From Leishmania martiniquensis (taxonomy: Eukaryota > Euglenozoa > Kinetoplastea > Trypanosomatida > Trypanosomatidae), in contig NC_090143.1 of NCBI RefSeq assembly GCF_017916325.1, positions 248,001 through 312,000 on the forward strand: a stretch of 64,000 nucleotides of DNA, read 5' to 3'. The notes below the pieces were generated by a model. The model had not been told where the DNA came from. It saw only the letters and a list, made by a program, of their open reading frames with translations, and searched no databases. Positions 23,228 to 34,450 of the stretch are shown in pieces; the stretch's first letter is position 1; each line of letters opens with the position of its first letter. Both the position numbers and the translations under genes were made by a program.

Positions 23228-26200
23228 ATGGGCATCCTTCCCAGCCGTGAGAGCCACGAGTACCCCGGCGCCTTTCACTTCGCCCAGAGTGGCAGCCACG
23301 CCATGGCCATTCTCCCCCTCACGGAGCACTTCTTCCCTTCGGTCGACTCACTCGCCTTCAAGCAACTCTACGCGGGCCGCGAGATGCAGTCCGCGAAATA
23401 CAACTTCTCGCTCATGTCCCCTGAACTCTTGCGAAGGTACCGGCGCCGTGCCATGGAGCAGCGATGTGTGAAGGAAGAGGCGGGGGAGGGGGCGAGGGTG
23501 CCACCAACGGGCCGCCGAAAGCCTCAGCCGTATCTTCGGCACGGCGAGCCGCCTGGCGACGGCAGTGACACCAATGGAGAGTGGGTAGGTGTCGACACGA
23601 TTGACGCAAGCAATTACAGTCAGTTCTTCAGAGATGATACGCAGTGTGTGTCACCCAATTCGCCCGCGTTGCCATCCCCAGACGGGGATGAAGAGGTCTG
23701 CGAAGAGCTGCAGCGGCCGAACCCATCAGCGCACTGGCACACCCACGACGCCACCAAGCAACTCATCCAGGATGAAGACAACCAGACGGGTCTTGCCGAG
23801 GAGCTGAACTATGTGAGCTTAGATGGCAAAGGAGGCGGGCTTCGATGCCTTCCGTCTTCGCCGTCCGTGTCGTCCTCCTCCGCCTCGCACCTTCGCCTCG
23901 GACAGGCGCGCCACGCTTCCACGAAGGCAGCGGCTGCTGCTGACACAGATGCCGTGACTTTGACGGCTCCGGTCACTGCCGAGGAGCGTGACGTCCTCAA
24001 CCGATTCTTCGCACGCAGTCCCGAGGCGCTGTACAACGCCCTCGTCGTGGAGCCCAACAAAGGCTTCCTCGTCGACACAAATAAGGAGATGTGCAAACTG
24101 TACGCGGCCGAGCGCCGTTGGAAGGAGGCGCGGAACGTCGTGCGCGCATACCGGCGCCAGTGCAAGCAAGGTGCAGCTGCCAGCGAGGCAGCACAGCCGG
24201 CGTCTGGGACGCCCTCTGAGTCTCTGAAGGACCCGCCGCAGCGGCGCATTACGAAGGAGGAAGCTGATGAGGCGGCCAAGGTGCCGCCACCGCCGATGTT
24301 TCTGCGACCTGTGCCTCAAGTCATCATGGTCCGCATGAGTCGTGAAGAGGAAGAGGCGACGCGCGCGGCGTACCTCGCAGAGCAGCAGCGGAGGCGCACT
24401 GGCGCGGCGCCTTCGCAGCAAAGCCGACACGGCGACGGCGACGATATCGCACCCTCGATGTCGTCCTCCGTCGCTGCTGCAGGAGCCGACGAAGGAAGTA
24501 GCCTCCTCCGCTCGCCCACGCCGTCCTCGCTCTCTCCCCTGCACGTGCCGACGTCGCGCTATCACCGCTTTGAAGACGACCCCAAGTACAAGGATGGCCG
24601 CATCCACCTCGTCGAGGAAGATGGCGTACTGTATATGTTCGCCTACAACACCGCCTACGTCGACCCACGCGAGCGTGTGCGACGGCAGAGGGAAGAGCTG
24701 CTGAAGCAGCAGCAGGAGCGGGATCGGCTTAAACAGCAGGCCGGTCATGAGGGCAGCCCGGGTAGTGGCGAAGCCTCTGGGTCGCCTTCGAGCGCGCCCG
24801 CTACGGCAACCAGCACCGCCGCTGAAGCGGCCACCGTGTCAACCACTGCAGCCTCACTAGACCCCCCTACTACAGAACGTGGAGCAGCAGCCACGCTGCA
24901 GACGCACAGCAGCGGCGGCGACGACGACGGTGCGCTGTGCCACATGAGCCGGCAGACCTCGTCCTTCTACCACACCGTCTCCTCCTTCGGCAAGGAGGAG
25001 GACGAGGCAGGCTCTAAAGAAAACGCGAGCCAGTTGAGAAGAGCCAAGGAGGCACGCTACAGGCACGTTAGCGCCACAGTAGACTCTCCAGTGGCTGCGG
25101 GAGCGGCCACCGGGGCGACTGTCGCGCAGGTGGAGGGCACCGAGGAGGAGGAGGAGGCCGACGTCAACAACAATGGTGACGGCAAAGGCGAAGGCGCGGC
25201 TGCTTCATCTGCCAGTCGCGGCTGGAGGGGATGTCAGCGACAGCAAGACACGACAGGCCTTGCCGACGATGCTGCGTCGCTGCAACGCTCTGACGGGAAG
25301 CCCAGCACCTCCAGCGAGGCGGAAGACGACGAGGAAGAAGACGGTGATGCTCAGCGCGAGGGCACGCCAAACTCGGCACCCCTCCCCGGCACCGACGCTG
25401 CCACCGCCAGTGGAACAGCAGCGGCAGCGGCCAAGGAAAGGCAGTCGCGTGTGGTGCAGCAGCTGGAGCTCGTCACAGCCGCCCCCTTCATCCTTCCTAT
25501 CTGCCCTGTGCGCGTTGTCGGCTGCAACGGCTACGCGGAGTCGAGGTGCCGCGGCACACCGTGGCTTCGCGGCTACGAGGATGATCCTGAGGAGGATGCC
25601 TATGTGGAGTCGCTGCCGGTGAAGCCGCCCATCATGTCTGGTGGTGGGTTCATCGACGCCAACATCGGCGACAAGATCCTTAGCCGCGCCTACCTGCTTG
25701 GTTTTCAGGTGTACCGCAACGTCTGCTTCGACGCCGGGCTGCCGGAGACGCTGACGCGGCCCTTCTGGACCCTGGGCTTGCTGTCGAACATACCTCTGCT
25801 GCAAATTTCTCGTGAGATGCGCTTCCGCATGCGTGCGGCAGCCGCAGAGGTGGACCTCGGCTACCGTGGCCTGCGCGACATGATCAAGGGCACGGAGAAC
25901 GATCTGCAGTCGTACATCTACGGCTTTTCTGATATTCTGCCATACCTCGAGCGCGCCTCGCGCGCGCGTGTCGAGCAGGCAGAGGCTGAAGCCAAAGCTG
26001 CAGTGACAGCCGCCGCCGCCGCTACCGCGGCAACGGGCGGTGACGGGGACGCGGCGGCCTTGGGGGGCTCGCTGCTTCTGCCCGCTGGGCGCAGCGCTGC
26101 GGAAAAGGTCGACGAGGCAGGTCAGCAGCTCCCGAGCCGGCCAGTTTCGCTTGCTATCCCGACCCGATCCTCGCAAGCAGCCGTGCAGCATAATCTGCTG

Positions 26201-29200
26201 TTCCCGCGCACCGAAATGGAATTCTACACGCAACTCACCATCCGCGGCAGCCAGTCCCTCTCCCGCGTGCGCTGCGAGGCGCAGGAGTCTTTCTTTCACC
26301 TAATCGCCGAGGCGACCGCGCCGGTGTCGACGTCGCTCTTTATGAAGCCACTGGAGCTGTCCATGTACGACTACGGCGGCGCTATCCGGCTGCACCTCAT
26401 GCGCAACCGCGTGACAGGGGCTGACGAGTTGCAGGTGCTACCGCCACCGCGCAATCTCCAACAGCTTCACTCCGATCATCAGCGGCGATTGCAGTTGCGG
26501 CGTCAGCCCCGTGCGGCGGCAGACAACAAGAAGAAGCCGAAGCCGAATGTCAAAGGGGGAAGAGAGGGAACGGCGGACGACGACGCCGCGCCACCCTACC
26601 TCGTCTACGCAGTCGTGCACCCCTCTAGCAAGGCGCGAGGGCCCTCGTTGGAGCACCACAAGAGAAATCTACAGGCTCCTGAGGACGGTGCCGACGCCTA
26701 CACACTTGACGAGGCAGAGGCGGCCGCGGCCGCCACCGACGGCGGTGGCACGTACGCGGCGCACCAGTACATGTATCCCTCAGGCTCCTTCGTCGACAGC
26801 GACATGGTCATCTACAACCTCCACAGGGGTCGCTGGGAGCACTTTGAGTACTTTCACCAGCAGCAGCTCGCGCAGCGGCGTCAGCGCACGCCGCCGGCGC
26901 AGGAAGAGAAAGCGGCCGGTGGTCCAGAAAAGGGCAAGCAGCCGGTGGAGAGCCGAAACGACACCGCCGACGTCGCGGCGCTGAAGCGGGCCGCCGAGTG
27001 CAGTGAGGCGTGCCAGAACGCCTCGCTGACGAGCGGCGGAGGCGGCTTCGATGTCGATGCTGAGGATGTGCAAGATATCCACCTGGAAGACATTCTGCTG
27101 TGCTGGATCAAGCGCCGCCTGCAAAGCGCCACGATGCGCAACCGCTCCGACCCGGGGTGGCTGCGCGACAGCGCGGGGCACATTGTGCAGGAGGGCCGCT
27201 ACTACATCTGGGGCTTCGAGCAAGACAGCCAGCACTACTTCTACGGGCTGATCCCCAAGTTCTCCAAGGAGAAGCACAAGCGCCACCACGCAAGTGGCAG
27301 CAACGCCCAGAATCAGCCGCAGCACGACAGCCGTACCCGCCGCAGCAGCGCCCACGGCACCCTGAGCGGGCCGACCAGCGCTTTGAGCGCTCAGCATCGA
27401 TCCAAAGTCGGCAGCAGCAGCAGCGGTGCCGGCACCCCGTCCGCGTACAGGATATCGCCAAACAAGTGCATCGTGGGCGCTTTGGAGCAGGGCCACTTGA
27501 GTGCCGACGGCAACGGCAGCGCCTGTGACCGTCAGGGCACATCACCAGGAACCCGCAGTCCCGCCTCAGAGTGCAGCCCCACAAGCAGTGCGATGAACGG
27601 GCAAGCAGCTGGTGAGAGCGATGGTGGGAAGACAGAGTGGAAGGAAGTGCGGTCTGGACCGGCATCAGCACGTGACGGCGCCGAAAACTGCCGCGCGAGA
27701 GTTCCCACGTCGACGGCAGTGACGCCGTCCGCGTCGATGAGCGACCTCGACGCTTGTGGTGGCAGCGGAGGTGACACACGCACCGACGTGCCGCTGAACG
27801 TCGCCTACGCGGACTCGCTTTCGAAACGGCAACAGCAGCACCCGCGATCGGCCGGTGCCGCGGGCAGAGGCGGTGGGTCCGGGCTCACCTCGCCTGGGAG
27901 CGGTGCAGCAACCGCCGCTGCGGGAAGCACTAACCGTTCGAGCAACCCAAGGCACAACAACGGTGGTGCGCGCCTGCCTGCACACACGAGCGGCGCTCCC
28001 CGCTCTGGCGCTCGTCAAAAGTCACCGCCACCAACGCCCTCATCCGCCTCGTCGCCCGTCACAACCTCGGCGACTACCCCGCCCGTCCTCTACAATACAC
28101 CAGTTATCTCCAGTCGATGCGCCGCGGCTTCGCGCGAGGCCGCGTCGCCATCGCTGTCCTCTTCAGCGGCAGTGGGAACTCAGAAGGGATCGGAGGCAGC
28201 ACTTGTCGAAGGGTCAGCTGCGGCGGCTGTAGAGCGCAGTGGCCCATCCCATCCAGACCCCGCGCCGTCGCAATCGCCGCCTTCCTCTGTGGCCTCGGGA
28301 GGAATGGGCACCGAGACAGGCGCATCGCTCTCCAACCCACGCGCACTTCCGCACCACTACGGCAGCGTGAGTCACACCAACAGCAAAAACGCCGTCTCGC
28401 GCGAGCAGCAGTGCAGCACCTCAGCTTCGACGGCGGCAAAGCACAACCGCCAGTCCACCACTGCACCGGCCGATAGTGCCGGGTACTCTCAAGGACGCAG
28501 GGAAAGACGGGGCAAGGCAGCAGAATGGTCACGCACATCTGCGCAGCCACAGCAGTGTCACCAGCAGGGCGAACCCCGCTCCTCGAACGTGTCGCCGCCG
28601 CAGCAGCAGCAGCAAGGCCGTCACATCACCGACCCCGGCGCAGCAGTCTTGGGCTACAAGGGAGCTCCGCAAAGCCGCTGCCATGTTCCGCAGTACGAGT
28701 TCATGGAATACATGCAAGCGCCACCGTCGGCCACGTGCGACCGCATCAGCCATAGTGACCAGAGTGGCGCGTACCACTACCCAACAGCGTTGCACGCATC
28801 GGGCCCGAGCTACTCGGATACTCCCCTTCCCCCTCCCTCGTCGTCGCCACCACCGCCGGCCCTCACCTCTGGGGTGGAGAGCGCGGTCTACGAGCAGTCG
28901 TGCCACGGCTGCCCTTCTCCTGCACAGCTGCAGCGGCACCCCAGCTCCTCACCGCCGCCACACCTCCATCCACCCACCGTGTGCATCGACACGGGCGCCG
29001 CGCAGACAAACGTGCGTCCTTCATCGACCCCGGGAGGGCCGCGGGTGCCGTCTCCTCGCCACGCTCAACATCAGCAGGTGCAGCGGCAGCCGTACGCGTC
29101 CTACAGTGCGCGGCCCACCCAACAGCAGCGGCACGTGTCTCGCCAGCCGTACTACAAAGGGCAGCCTGTGATCGCCAGCGCTGTCGCTAGTGCGGCAGTA

Positions 29201-31702
29201 CAGCATCCAGAGTTGGCGCCTGGCCCCTACCACCACCACGGTCCACGGCAGCAGCCACAAACGATGGCGATGTCGGCACCGAACGCTGGCCCCGCCGCCA
29301 TGAACACCAGCTCCTCCCGCCACGTATCGAACCTCCATATAGTCGCCAGTGGCTCCGTATTAGCGCCGATGCAGCAGCAGCAGCAACAACAGCCAACTAC
29401 GTTGACGGCTGTTTCGGCTGCGCCTTCCTCTGCTCTTGGAGGAGGTAATAGCACGTACGCCGATGTATCAGCTGCTTCCATGGCGCCTTCAGGCTTGCGG
29501 GCCACGTCCTACCACCTCACGAGTCCCGCGCCGGTGTCCTTCGGCGCGTCGTCGCAGGCGGCAAGAGCCACCATGCAGCCTGCAGGACTGCAGGCCAACA
29601 CTGCGCCTCCTCACACCGGCCCCTTTTCTTCCACGGCGCTGCCGCTGCAGCCGAAACAAACGTTCCCCTCGTCCGCGATAACGGATAGCAGCGCCGCAGG
29701 GAGTAAGGAAGGCGTCGCCAGCCACGGCTGCCCCCCTTATAAGCAGCCGCCTTCGCCTCTCAGTGGTACAGGGACGGCGGCTCCAGCAAACTCACGCTAC
29801 GGGCAGATGCCGTCATCCACGCTGCAGCAGCATGCGTATCAGCAGCAGATGGGGCCACGCAACGCCAGCTACAATGGCGGGAGCATCAGCCACAACAACA
29901 ATACCGGTAGCGGCGGTGTGACCATGTCACTGCCAAGGGGCGCTAATCCGAACGCAAACAGCGGCTACAGCCGGCTCGGGCTCTCACTTCCGGCGATGGC
30001 GGGCGGCTCAGGCGCCTCCGTACTCATGAGCAATTCCTCCACCCCTCTCTTATCCGCCGTCGGTGGAAATGGCCGAGGCGCGCAGGGCTACACACCGCCA
30101 CACTCGGGGTACCCCGCGAGCGGCAGCGCTAGTGTAGCGCCCACCCCGGTGGCGGCAATGGCTGAAGGAGCGACGGCGCCGGCATCGTCCATAATGCCCG
30201 GCTCGGAAGGCAGCACAGCCAACGCCTATCCTCAGTACCGGCCCTCACAGCCGCAACAAGGTCAGCCATCACCTCAGCCGCTGGTGGAAGCGAGCGCCGG
30301 TGGCAGGGCGGCAGGAGCGCCATCAGCAGGCCCACATCCGTTTGGCGCCTCCTCCACCGCCCGGAAACAGCAGCAGCAGCAGCGCAACTCGAGGTATTCG
30401 CTTCAGACAATGGTGCAGTCTTCCAGCAACGATTACAGCAACGGTGGCGCACCTGCGATGGCGTCTGGTGGAAGGGCCTGGAAGGGTGCGGCGGCGGTCA
30501 GTGACGGGGCGGACAACATGAGTTACGATGACTCCATGATGCACGGCGGCCGAGGCGCTCACGGGGCAGGTGGTCAATTTCAGCTGCCCTACCCGCAGCA
30601 GCACTACCAGCAGCCACATCCAAAATGGCACCAGCACCAGCAGCAGCGGCAGCAGCAACAGCATCAGCACCCCAGCTCAGCCTCCTCTCAGCCATCGTCA
30701 AGCTCGCCTACGCCAGTTCCTGTTCAGTACCACCATCAGCAGTACGCCGCACAAGCAGGCAGCGGCAGCCACAATGGCAGCAGAGGTCATGCCCATGCGC
30801 ACGCGAGCTACGCTGGTGCCACGGGGGCTTGGATTGCCGGGTCCGCGTATGCGTGTGAACAGGAAACAGAGCCGCGCTCGCCGAACGCGGCGACGGCGGC
30901 GACGCCCACGTCTCCGGTAGCGGCCATAAGCAGTGGTAGCGGTCAGAGTGCAGCAGCGGCGGCGGCAGTCTCGGTGACCGTCACGCACGCATCTCCCGCG
31001 ATGCACTGTGCCAACTCGTATAATGGCACGATCGCTACAATGAAACCTGCGGCCTCGTCTGCATCAACGCAAGCGGCGTTGGCAGCGGCGCAGCAGCAAC
31101 GAACGAGCGATAGTCAGGGCTACCGCTCCTCACGCTCTGGGCCCCATTCATCATACTCGCAGCAGCAGCAAGAACATCAGCGCCACCCGAGGCAGCAGCG
31201 CCTTGTTACTCGGGCTACCGCCGCCAGCGGCCCTTTCCACCCTGGCGGTGGTAGCGAAACTCAGCCAAAGGCAATGATCACGAGTGGCTCCCCACCTGCG
31301 CCCGCCAGTCACGCACACACGCCGCACCAGCAGCAGCAGCAAGGCAACACACAGCCGTCACCTTCGCTGGACGGATACGACAAACTCCTAACGCAGCAGC
31401 CGGCCGTACCGTCGCAGCCGCTGGCCCCAACGCCGAACGCGAGCGGCACGCTACTCCGCGTCTCACCTGGATTGCAGGAGCGCTACAGCCGGCAAAATCA
31501 GCGGCAGCAGCAGCAGCAGCGAAAATCGTTGATGCCGCACACCTCCCCGAAAGGCGCAGCGGAGCCGGAGACGCGGATGGTCGGCAGCTCTCACACTCAG
31601 AACACGCATAGCAGCAGCGTGGGCGCCGCGGAAGGCTCCTTCGACTTGAGCAGCGGCACGGCCACACAGCGTTTTGCGCACAATCCGTACGCGATGTCGT
31701 AG
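23228..31702 (+). CDS. Giant conserved protein A, putatively N-myristoylated (2824 aa)
   Basis: I know no family for this protein. It begins M-G-I-L-P-S, a good N-myristoylation signal (Gly2, Ser6), so it may sit on the cytosolic face of a membrane. A conserved core shared with the protein at 34451 runs to about residue 1360. It includes the N-terminal 60 residues, a block near 267-300 (VEP-x-KG), one near 358-390, the FEDDPKY-x-DGR block near 444-475, a long block at about 755-905 (PVRVVG, SRCRGT, WLRGYE, LSNIP), others near 999-1060 and 1183-1215, and a C-terminal core block at 1284-1360 (YFYG-x-IPKF). The last 1460 residues are low complexity, rich in Gln, Ser, Pro, Ala and His, with many short poly-Q runs, ending H-N-P-Y-A-M-S. 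No transmembrane span or catalytic motif is visible. The start is the first ATG after the AG at 23199; the frame is open 58 codons further upstream. Confidence 0.88.
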   Translation: MGILPSRESHEYPGAFHFAQSGSHAMAILPLTEHFFPSVDSLAFKQLYAGREMQSAKYNFSLMSPELLRRYRRRAMEQRCVKEEAGEGARVPPTGRRKPQPYLRHGEPPGDGSDTNGEWVGVDTIDASNYSQFFRDDTQCVSPNSPALPSPDGDEEVCEELQRPNPSAHWHTHDATKQLIQDEDNQTGLAEELNYVSLDGKGGGLRCLPSSPSVSSSSASHLRLGQARHASTKAAAAADTDAVTLTAPVTAEERDVLNRFFARSPEALYNALVVEPNKGFLVDTNKEMCKLYAAERRWKEARNVVRAYRRQCKQGAAASEAAQPASGTPSESLKDPPQRRITKEEADEAAKVPPPPMFLRPVPQVIMVRMSREEEEATRAAYLAEQQRRRTGAAPSQQSRHGDGDDIAPSMSSSVAAAGADEGSSLLRSPTPSSLSPLHVPTSRYHRFEDDPKYKDGRIHLVEEDGVLYMFAYNTAYVDPRERVRRQREELLKQQQERDRLKQQAGHEGSPGSGEASGSPSSAPATATSTAAEAATVSTTAASLDPPTTERGAAATLQTHSSGGDDDGALCHMSRQTSSFYHTVSSFGKEEDEAGSKENASQLRRAKEARYRHVSATVDSPVAAGAATGATVAQVEGTEEEEEADVNNNGDGKGEGAAASSASRGWRGCQRQQDTTGLADDAASLQRSDGKPSTSSEAEDDEEEDGDAQREGTPNSAPLPGTDAATASGTAAAAAKERQSRVVQQLELVTAAPFILPICPVRVVGCNGYAESRCRGTPWLRGYEDDPEEDAYVESLPVKPPIMSGGGFIDANIGDKILSRAYLLGFQVYRNVCFDAGLPETLTRPFWTLGLLSNIPLLQISREMRFRMRAAAAEVDLGYRGLRDMIKGTENDLQSYIYGFSDILPYLERASRARVEQAEAEAKAAVTAAAAATAATGGDGDAAALGGSLLLPAGRSAAEKVDEAGQQLPSRPVSLAIPTRSSQAAVQHNLLFPRTEMEFYTQLTIRGSQSLSRVRCEAQESFFHLIAEATAPVSTSLFMKPLELSMYDYGGAIRLHLMRNRVTGADELQVLPPPRNLQQLHSDHQRRLQLRRQPRAAADNKKKPKPNVKGGREGTADDDAAPPYLVYAVVHPSSKARGPSLEHHKRNLQAPEDGADAYTLDEAEAAAAATDGGGTYAAHQYMYPSGSFVDSDMVIYNLHRGRWEHFEYFHQQQLAQRRQRTPPAQEEKAAGGPEKGKQPVESRNDTADVAALKRAAECSEACQNASLTSGGGGFDVDAEDVQDIHLEDILLCWIKRRLQSATMRNRSDPGWLRDSAGHIVQEGRYYIWGFEQDSQHYFYGLIPKFSKEKHKRHHASGSNAQNQPQHDSRTRRSSAHGTLSGPTSALSAQHRSKVGSSSSGAGTPSAYRISPNKCIVGALEQGHLSADGNGSACDRQGTSPGTRSPASECSPTSSAMNGQAAGESDGGKTEWKEVRSGPASARDGAENCRARVPTSTAVTPSASMSDLDACGGSGGDTRTDVPLNVAYADSLSKRQQQHPRSAGAAGRGGGSGLTSPGSGAATAAAGSTNRSSNPRHNNGGARLPAHTSGAPRSGARQKSPPPTPSSASSPVTTSATTPPVLYNTPVISSRCAAASREAASPSLSSSAAVGTQKGSEAALVEGSAAAAVERSGPSHPDPAPSQSPPSSVASGGMGTETGASLSNPRALPHHYGSVSHTNSKNAVSREQQCSTSASTAAKHNRQSTTAPADSAGYSQGRRERRGKAAEWSRTSAQPQQCHQQGEPRSSNVSPPQQQQQGRHITDPGAAVLGYKGAPQSRCHVPQYEFMEYMQAPPSATCDRISHSDQSGAYHYPTALHASGPSYSDTPLPPPSSSPPPPALTSGVESAVYEQSCHGCPSPAQLQRHPSSSPPPHLHPPTVCIDTGAAQTNVRPSSTPGGPRVPSPRHAQHQQVQRQPYASYSARPTQQQRHVSRQPYYKGQPVIASAVASAAVQHPELAPGPYHHHGPRQQPQTMAMSAPNAGPAAMNTSSSRHVSNLHIVASGSVLAPMQQQQQQQPTTLTAVSAAPSSALGGGNSTYADVSAASMAPSGLRATSYHLTSPAPVSFGASSQAARATMQPAGLQANTAPPHTGPFSSTALPLQPKQTFPSSAITDSSAAGSKEGVASHGCPPYKQPPSPLSGTGTAAPANSRYGQMPSSTLQQHAYQQQMGPRNASYNGGSISHNNNTGSGGVTMSLPRGANPNANSGYSRLGLSLPAMAGGSGASVLMSNSSTPLLSAVGGNGRGAQGYTPPHSGYPASGSASVAPTPVAAMAEGATAPASSIMPGSEGSTANAYPQYRPSQPQQGQPSPQPLVEASAGGRAAGAPSAGPHPFGASSTARKQQQQQRNSRYSLQTMVQSSSNDYSNGGAPAMASGGRAWKGAAAVSDGADNMSYDDSMMHGGRGAHGAGGQFQLPYPQQHYQQPHPKWHQHQQQRQQQQHQHPSSASSQPSSSSPTPVPVQYHHQQYAAQAGSGSHNGSRGHAHAHASYAGATGAWIAGSAYACEQETEPRSPNAATAATPTSPVAAISSGSGQSAAAAAAVSVTVTHASPAMHCANSYNGTIATMKPAASSASTQAALAAAQQQRTSDSQGYRSSRSGPHSSYSQQQQEHQRHPRQQRLVTRATAASGPFHPGGGSETQPKAMITSGSPPAPASHAHTPHQQQQQGNTQPSPSLDGYDKLLTQQPAVPSQPLAPTPNASGTLLRVSPGLQERYSRQNQRQQQQQRKSLMPHTSPKGAAEPETRMVGSSHTQNTHSSSVGAAEGSFDLSSGTATQRFAHNPYAMS

Positions 31703-34450
31703 AAGAAACGGAGGTACGGGTGCAGAAGTGCAAGTGGAGTGTGCGGAGGGGAGAGGGGAGAGGGGCGGCGGCATGCCGAGCAGCACTGTCATTCTAAAGA
31801 AAAAAAGATGTGCGTTGAGTGAGGAAGGGCTCGGCGCGTGTGCGGTACGCGGTGCATGAAGTGCCTGGCGGTCGACGCCCCATTGCGTGTGCAGGAGCCG
31901 GCAGTCGCCCATCATCACGTCCTCACCCCCTTCATCTCTCGCACCCCTCCGCCTATCCGGACCCGTTTTTTTGCTCCTCACTGCCACACCTCCGCCGGCG
32001 CTCTTCTCTTCTCTCAGGTGAAGGTGGCGTGTCTTTTGTCTGTTGGGATTTTTTTTCGGTGTGCAAGTGTAAGTGTGTACCTCTTGTCGTCGGATCCGTT
32101 TACTCTCTTCCCTCTGCCTCCCTCCCTCTGTGTGTGTGTGCGCGCGCGCAAGTGTGTCTTCATTTCTTTTGGTTTTGCGAAAAGACGTAGCCGATGCCGA
32201 TGCCGGCGAATGGCGGTGTCTCCGTTGCTCACATCCTGCTCGCTCGTTCGCTCTTGTTGCTTCTCTGAATTTCTTTCCCCCATCCCGTTGTTGCTCTCGA
32301 GATCGATTCCTGGCGGTCTCACAGGCGTGGCCTCTCGCAGGCACGGGGTGCAGTTAAAGTGACAAGCGAAGAGGAGCTCACCTCCTTGTTACGTGAGGGC
32401 CGCGGGAGCGGCGGTGATGTGGAGACGGTGGCTTAGCTCATCGCGTGTGCGGTTTTGTGCGCTCGTGTGTACGTGTGCTGCTCTGTTCTTATTTCCCCTC
32501 TCTCTCTCCTATGCGCTGTCATTGTTGCGCGCGGTTATATATATATATATATAGCTCGCTGTGTGAGTCCTGTGGTGATGCTCTGCCGCAGTGTCTCGCC
32601 ATTGTCCATATTGTAGAGGAACAGTGAGGGGCCCAAGTCAGGTTTCTGTCGATTGGCGAGGGAAGAAGTACCTGCCGGGCCCCTCTCTCTCTCTGCGTCT
32701 CTCTGCCTGCGTCTGTGTGTACGTTTGAGTAGCGTATCTGCGCAGCGGCGCCTACGGGTCTCGCCCCGCTGCCCCCACCTCCCTCTCTCTCTGTCATCTT
32801 GTGTGTGTGTGTGTGTAACGACGTCATCTATGGTGGTGGCTGCAAAGGAAAAGGGCGCATGTCGTGAGTGAGGGTGAGAGGGAAGGGCCGGCCAGGACAG
32901 TCTTCCTCCATGGGGGCTCCGTTGACCGGTTCGATGGCGATGTGCCGGAAAAGAAAACGCGCTAATGAATTCTATGGGGGGGGGGCGACGGAGCTCTCGT
33001 GCTCGTGGCGGCGACGTGGAAGAGTACGCACTGCTCAGGTCTGTCTCCCTCCCACTTTCTGCGAGTGCCTGTCTCCTGTCTTGCTTGCAGCAGGCCGTCT
33101 TGCCTTATGCACGCAGGTACACGGACCCGTCTCCCTCTCGCACCTGAGCCTCTCAGCCGATGTTCACCAGAGCGCCGACGTGTGGTCGTGCCGCAGCGCT
33201 CGCCTCCACATTTTCTGTTTCAACCTCTTCTCCTATTCACCTCCCCCCTTCCTTCTCTTCTCCGGCTCCTATTTGGACGCCCATACCTCCTCCACGGCGG
33301 CTCATCGTCGTGCCCGCGAGCACGCGCTTATGTGCGTGACTGCGTGCGGGTGCCTCTCTTGCTCCCTCCTGCTCTCCCCTCCACCTTCGCACGATCTTGC
33401 ATAGAGTTGCTCACTGTAGCAGCAGTAGCAGCCACACACACAAAGGAACGCGCACCTGTGTCTTTGCATCACGACCTCGTGGTGGCGTCTTCACAGATCC
33501 ACGTACAGCGTCCGTGCGCCCATCAGCACAACGTCGATTGGCGATCCCCTCCGCCTCCGCCCATCTCCCACCCCTCGCACCCTTTTTTGTTTGGTTCTCT
33601 TTCATCTGCTCAGACGCCGCGTACACACAGACTCACAGATACACACACACGCGCACACACACAGGAGAGAGAGAGACGGACTGCCCGACACAGGTAAGTG
33701 GGCGTGGGTGCTTGTGTGTGTGGCGCATTTTGTTGCTGAAGGAAGGGAAGGGGGTGCCCAGCTTTCCCTTTTCTTGCTCTTGTCAACTCCGCCCAACCTC
33801 TTCTTCCGCTGCGTGTGTATATGTGTGTGTGTGTGTTTTCGGTCGTCTCCCTATCGTCTCGACGGGTGTGCTAGCTCGATTTTTTTGAATACCTCTCGTA
33901 TCTATTGTTGTCGCGCGCGCGCGCTTTTCTTTTTCGGAGGAATGCGTGTGCGTACGTGTGTGTCTGTGTGTGTGCGTGTGTGTGTGTGTGTCTGTCTGTC
34001 TGTTTGTGTATGTGTGAGAGGCAAACGAACCGCACCCGTGGCCACGTCTCAGCATTCGTGAAGGGGAAGAGGGAGAGGGGAGGGGGAGAAGGTGAACACC
34101 GACGGAAAAGAGCGAGGGTGACGCGGAGGAGCGGAAGCGCAAGGGAGACGTCGGAGAACTCCGTGCGTGTTTTAGCGGTCAGAACGGGAGGCCCGTGTTG
34201 CTGCAGGGGTACCCCATCTCCTGTCACTCTGCCCCCTTTCACTTCCACTCAGACACACACACACACCTCGCCACGGCACCGCCGCGAACGACAGTATCCG
34301 AAACGGTGAAAGTCATCCTCGCCATTTTTTTTGAGTGTGTGTGTGTGTGTCTTTGCGGATCTGTCGAGCCGCGGCGGGGTGGCCTCATTACCGTTGGTAT
34401 TGCTCCGCTTCATCTTCTTCGGGTCGTTGCGAGGAAGACCATATTGCAAG
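31703..34450 (+). other. Intergenic region between giant paralogues
   Basis: There is no convincing gene in 2.7 kb. The region contains a (TA)n tract at 32536-32553, (TG)n tracts near 32800 and 33960-34010, CT-rich runs and a T-run before AG at 34334-34335, the probable acceptor for the next gene. The 293-codon minus-strand frame (31463-32344) overlaps the end of giant gene A and is rejected. Confidence 0.6.
34334..34335 (+). promoter_or_regulatory. Candidate spliced-leader acceptor for giant gene B
   Basis: A T-run at 34325-34332 ends in TTGAG. No ATG lies between it and the start at 34451. Confidence 0.4.

Noticed and set aside
25205..26299. Minus-strand frame of 364 codons inside giant gene A
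   Set aside because: It is an antisense shadow of the conserved core of giant gene A, a common effect in GC-rich coding DNA.
31463..32344. Minus-strand frame of 293 codons
   Set aside because: It overlaps the end of giant gene A and then spacer DNA. All other genes are on +, and it shows no domain.
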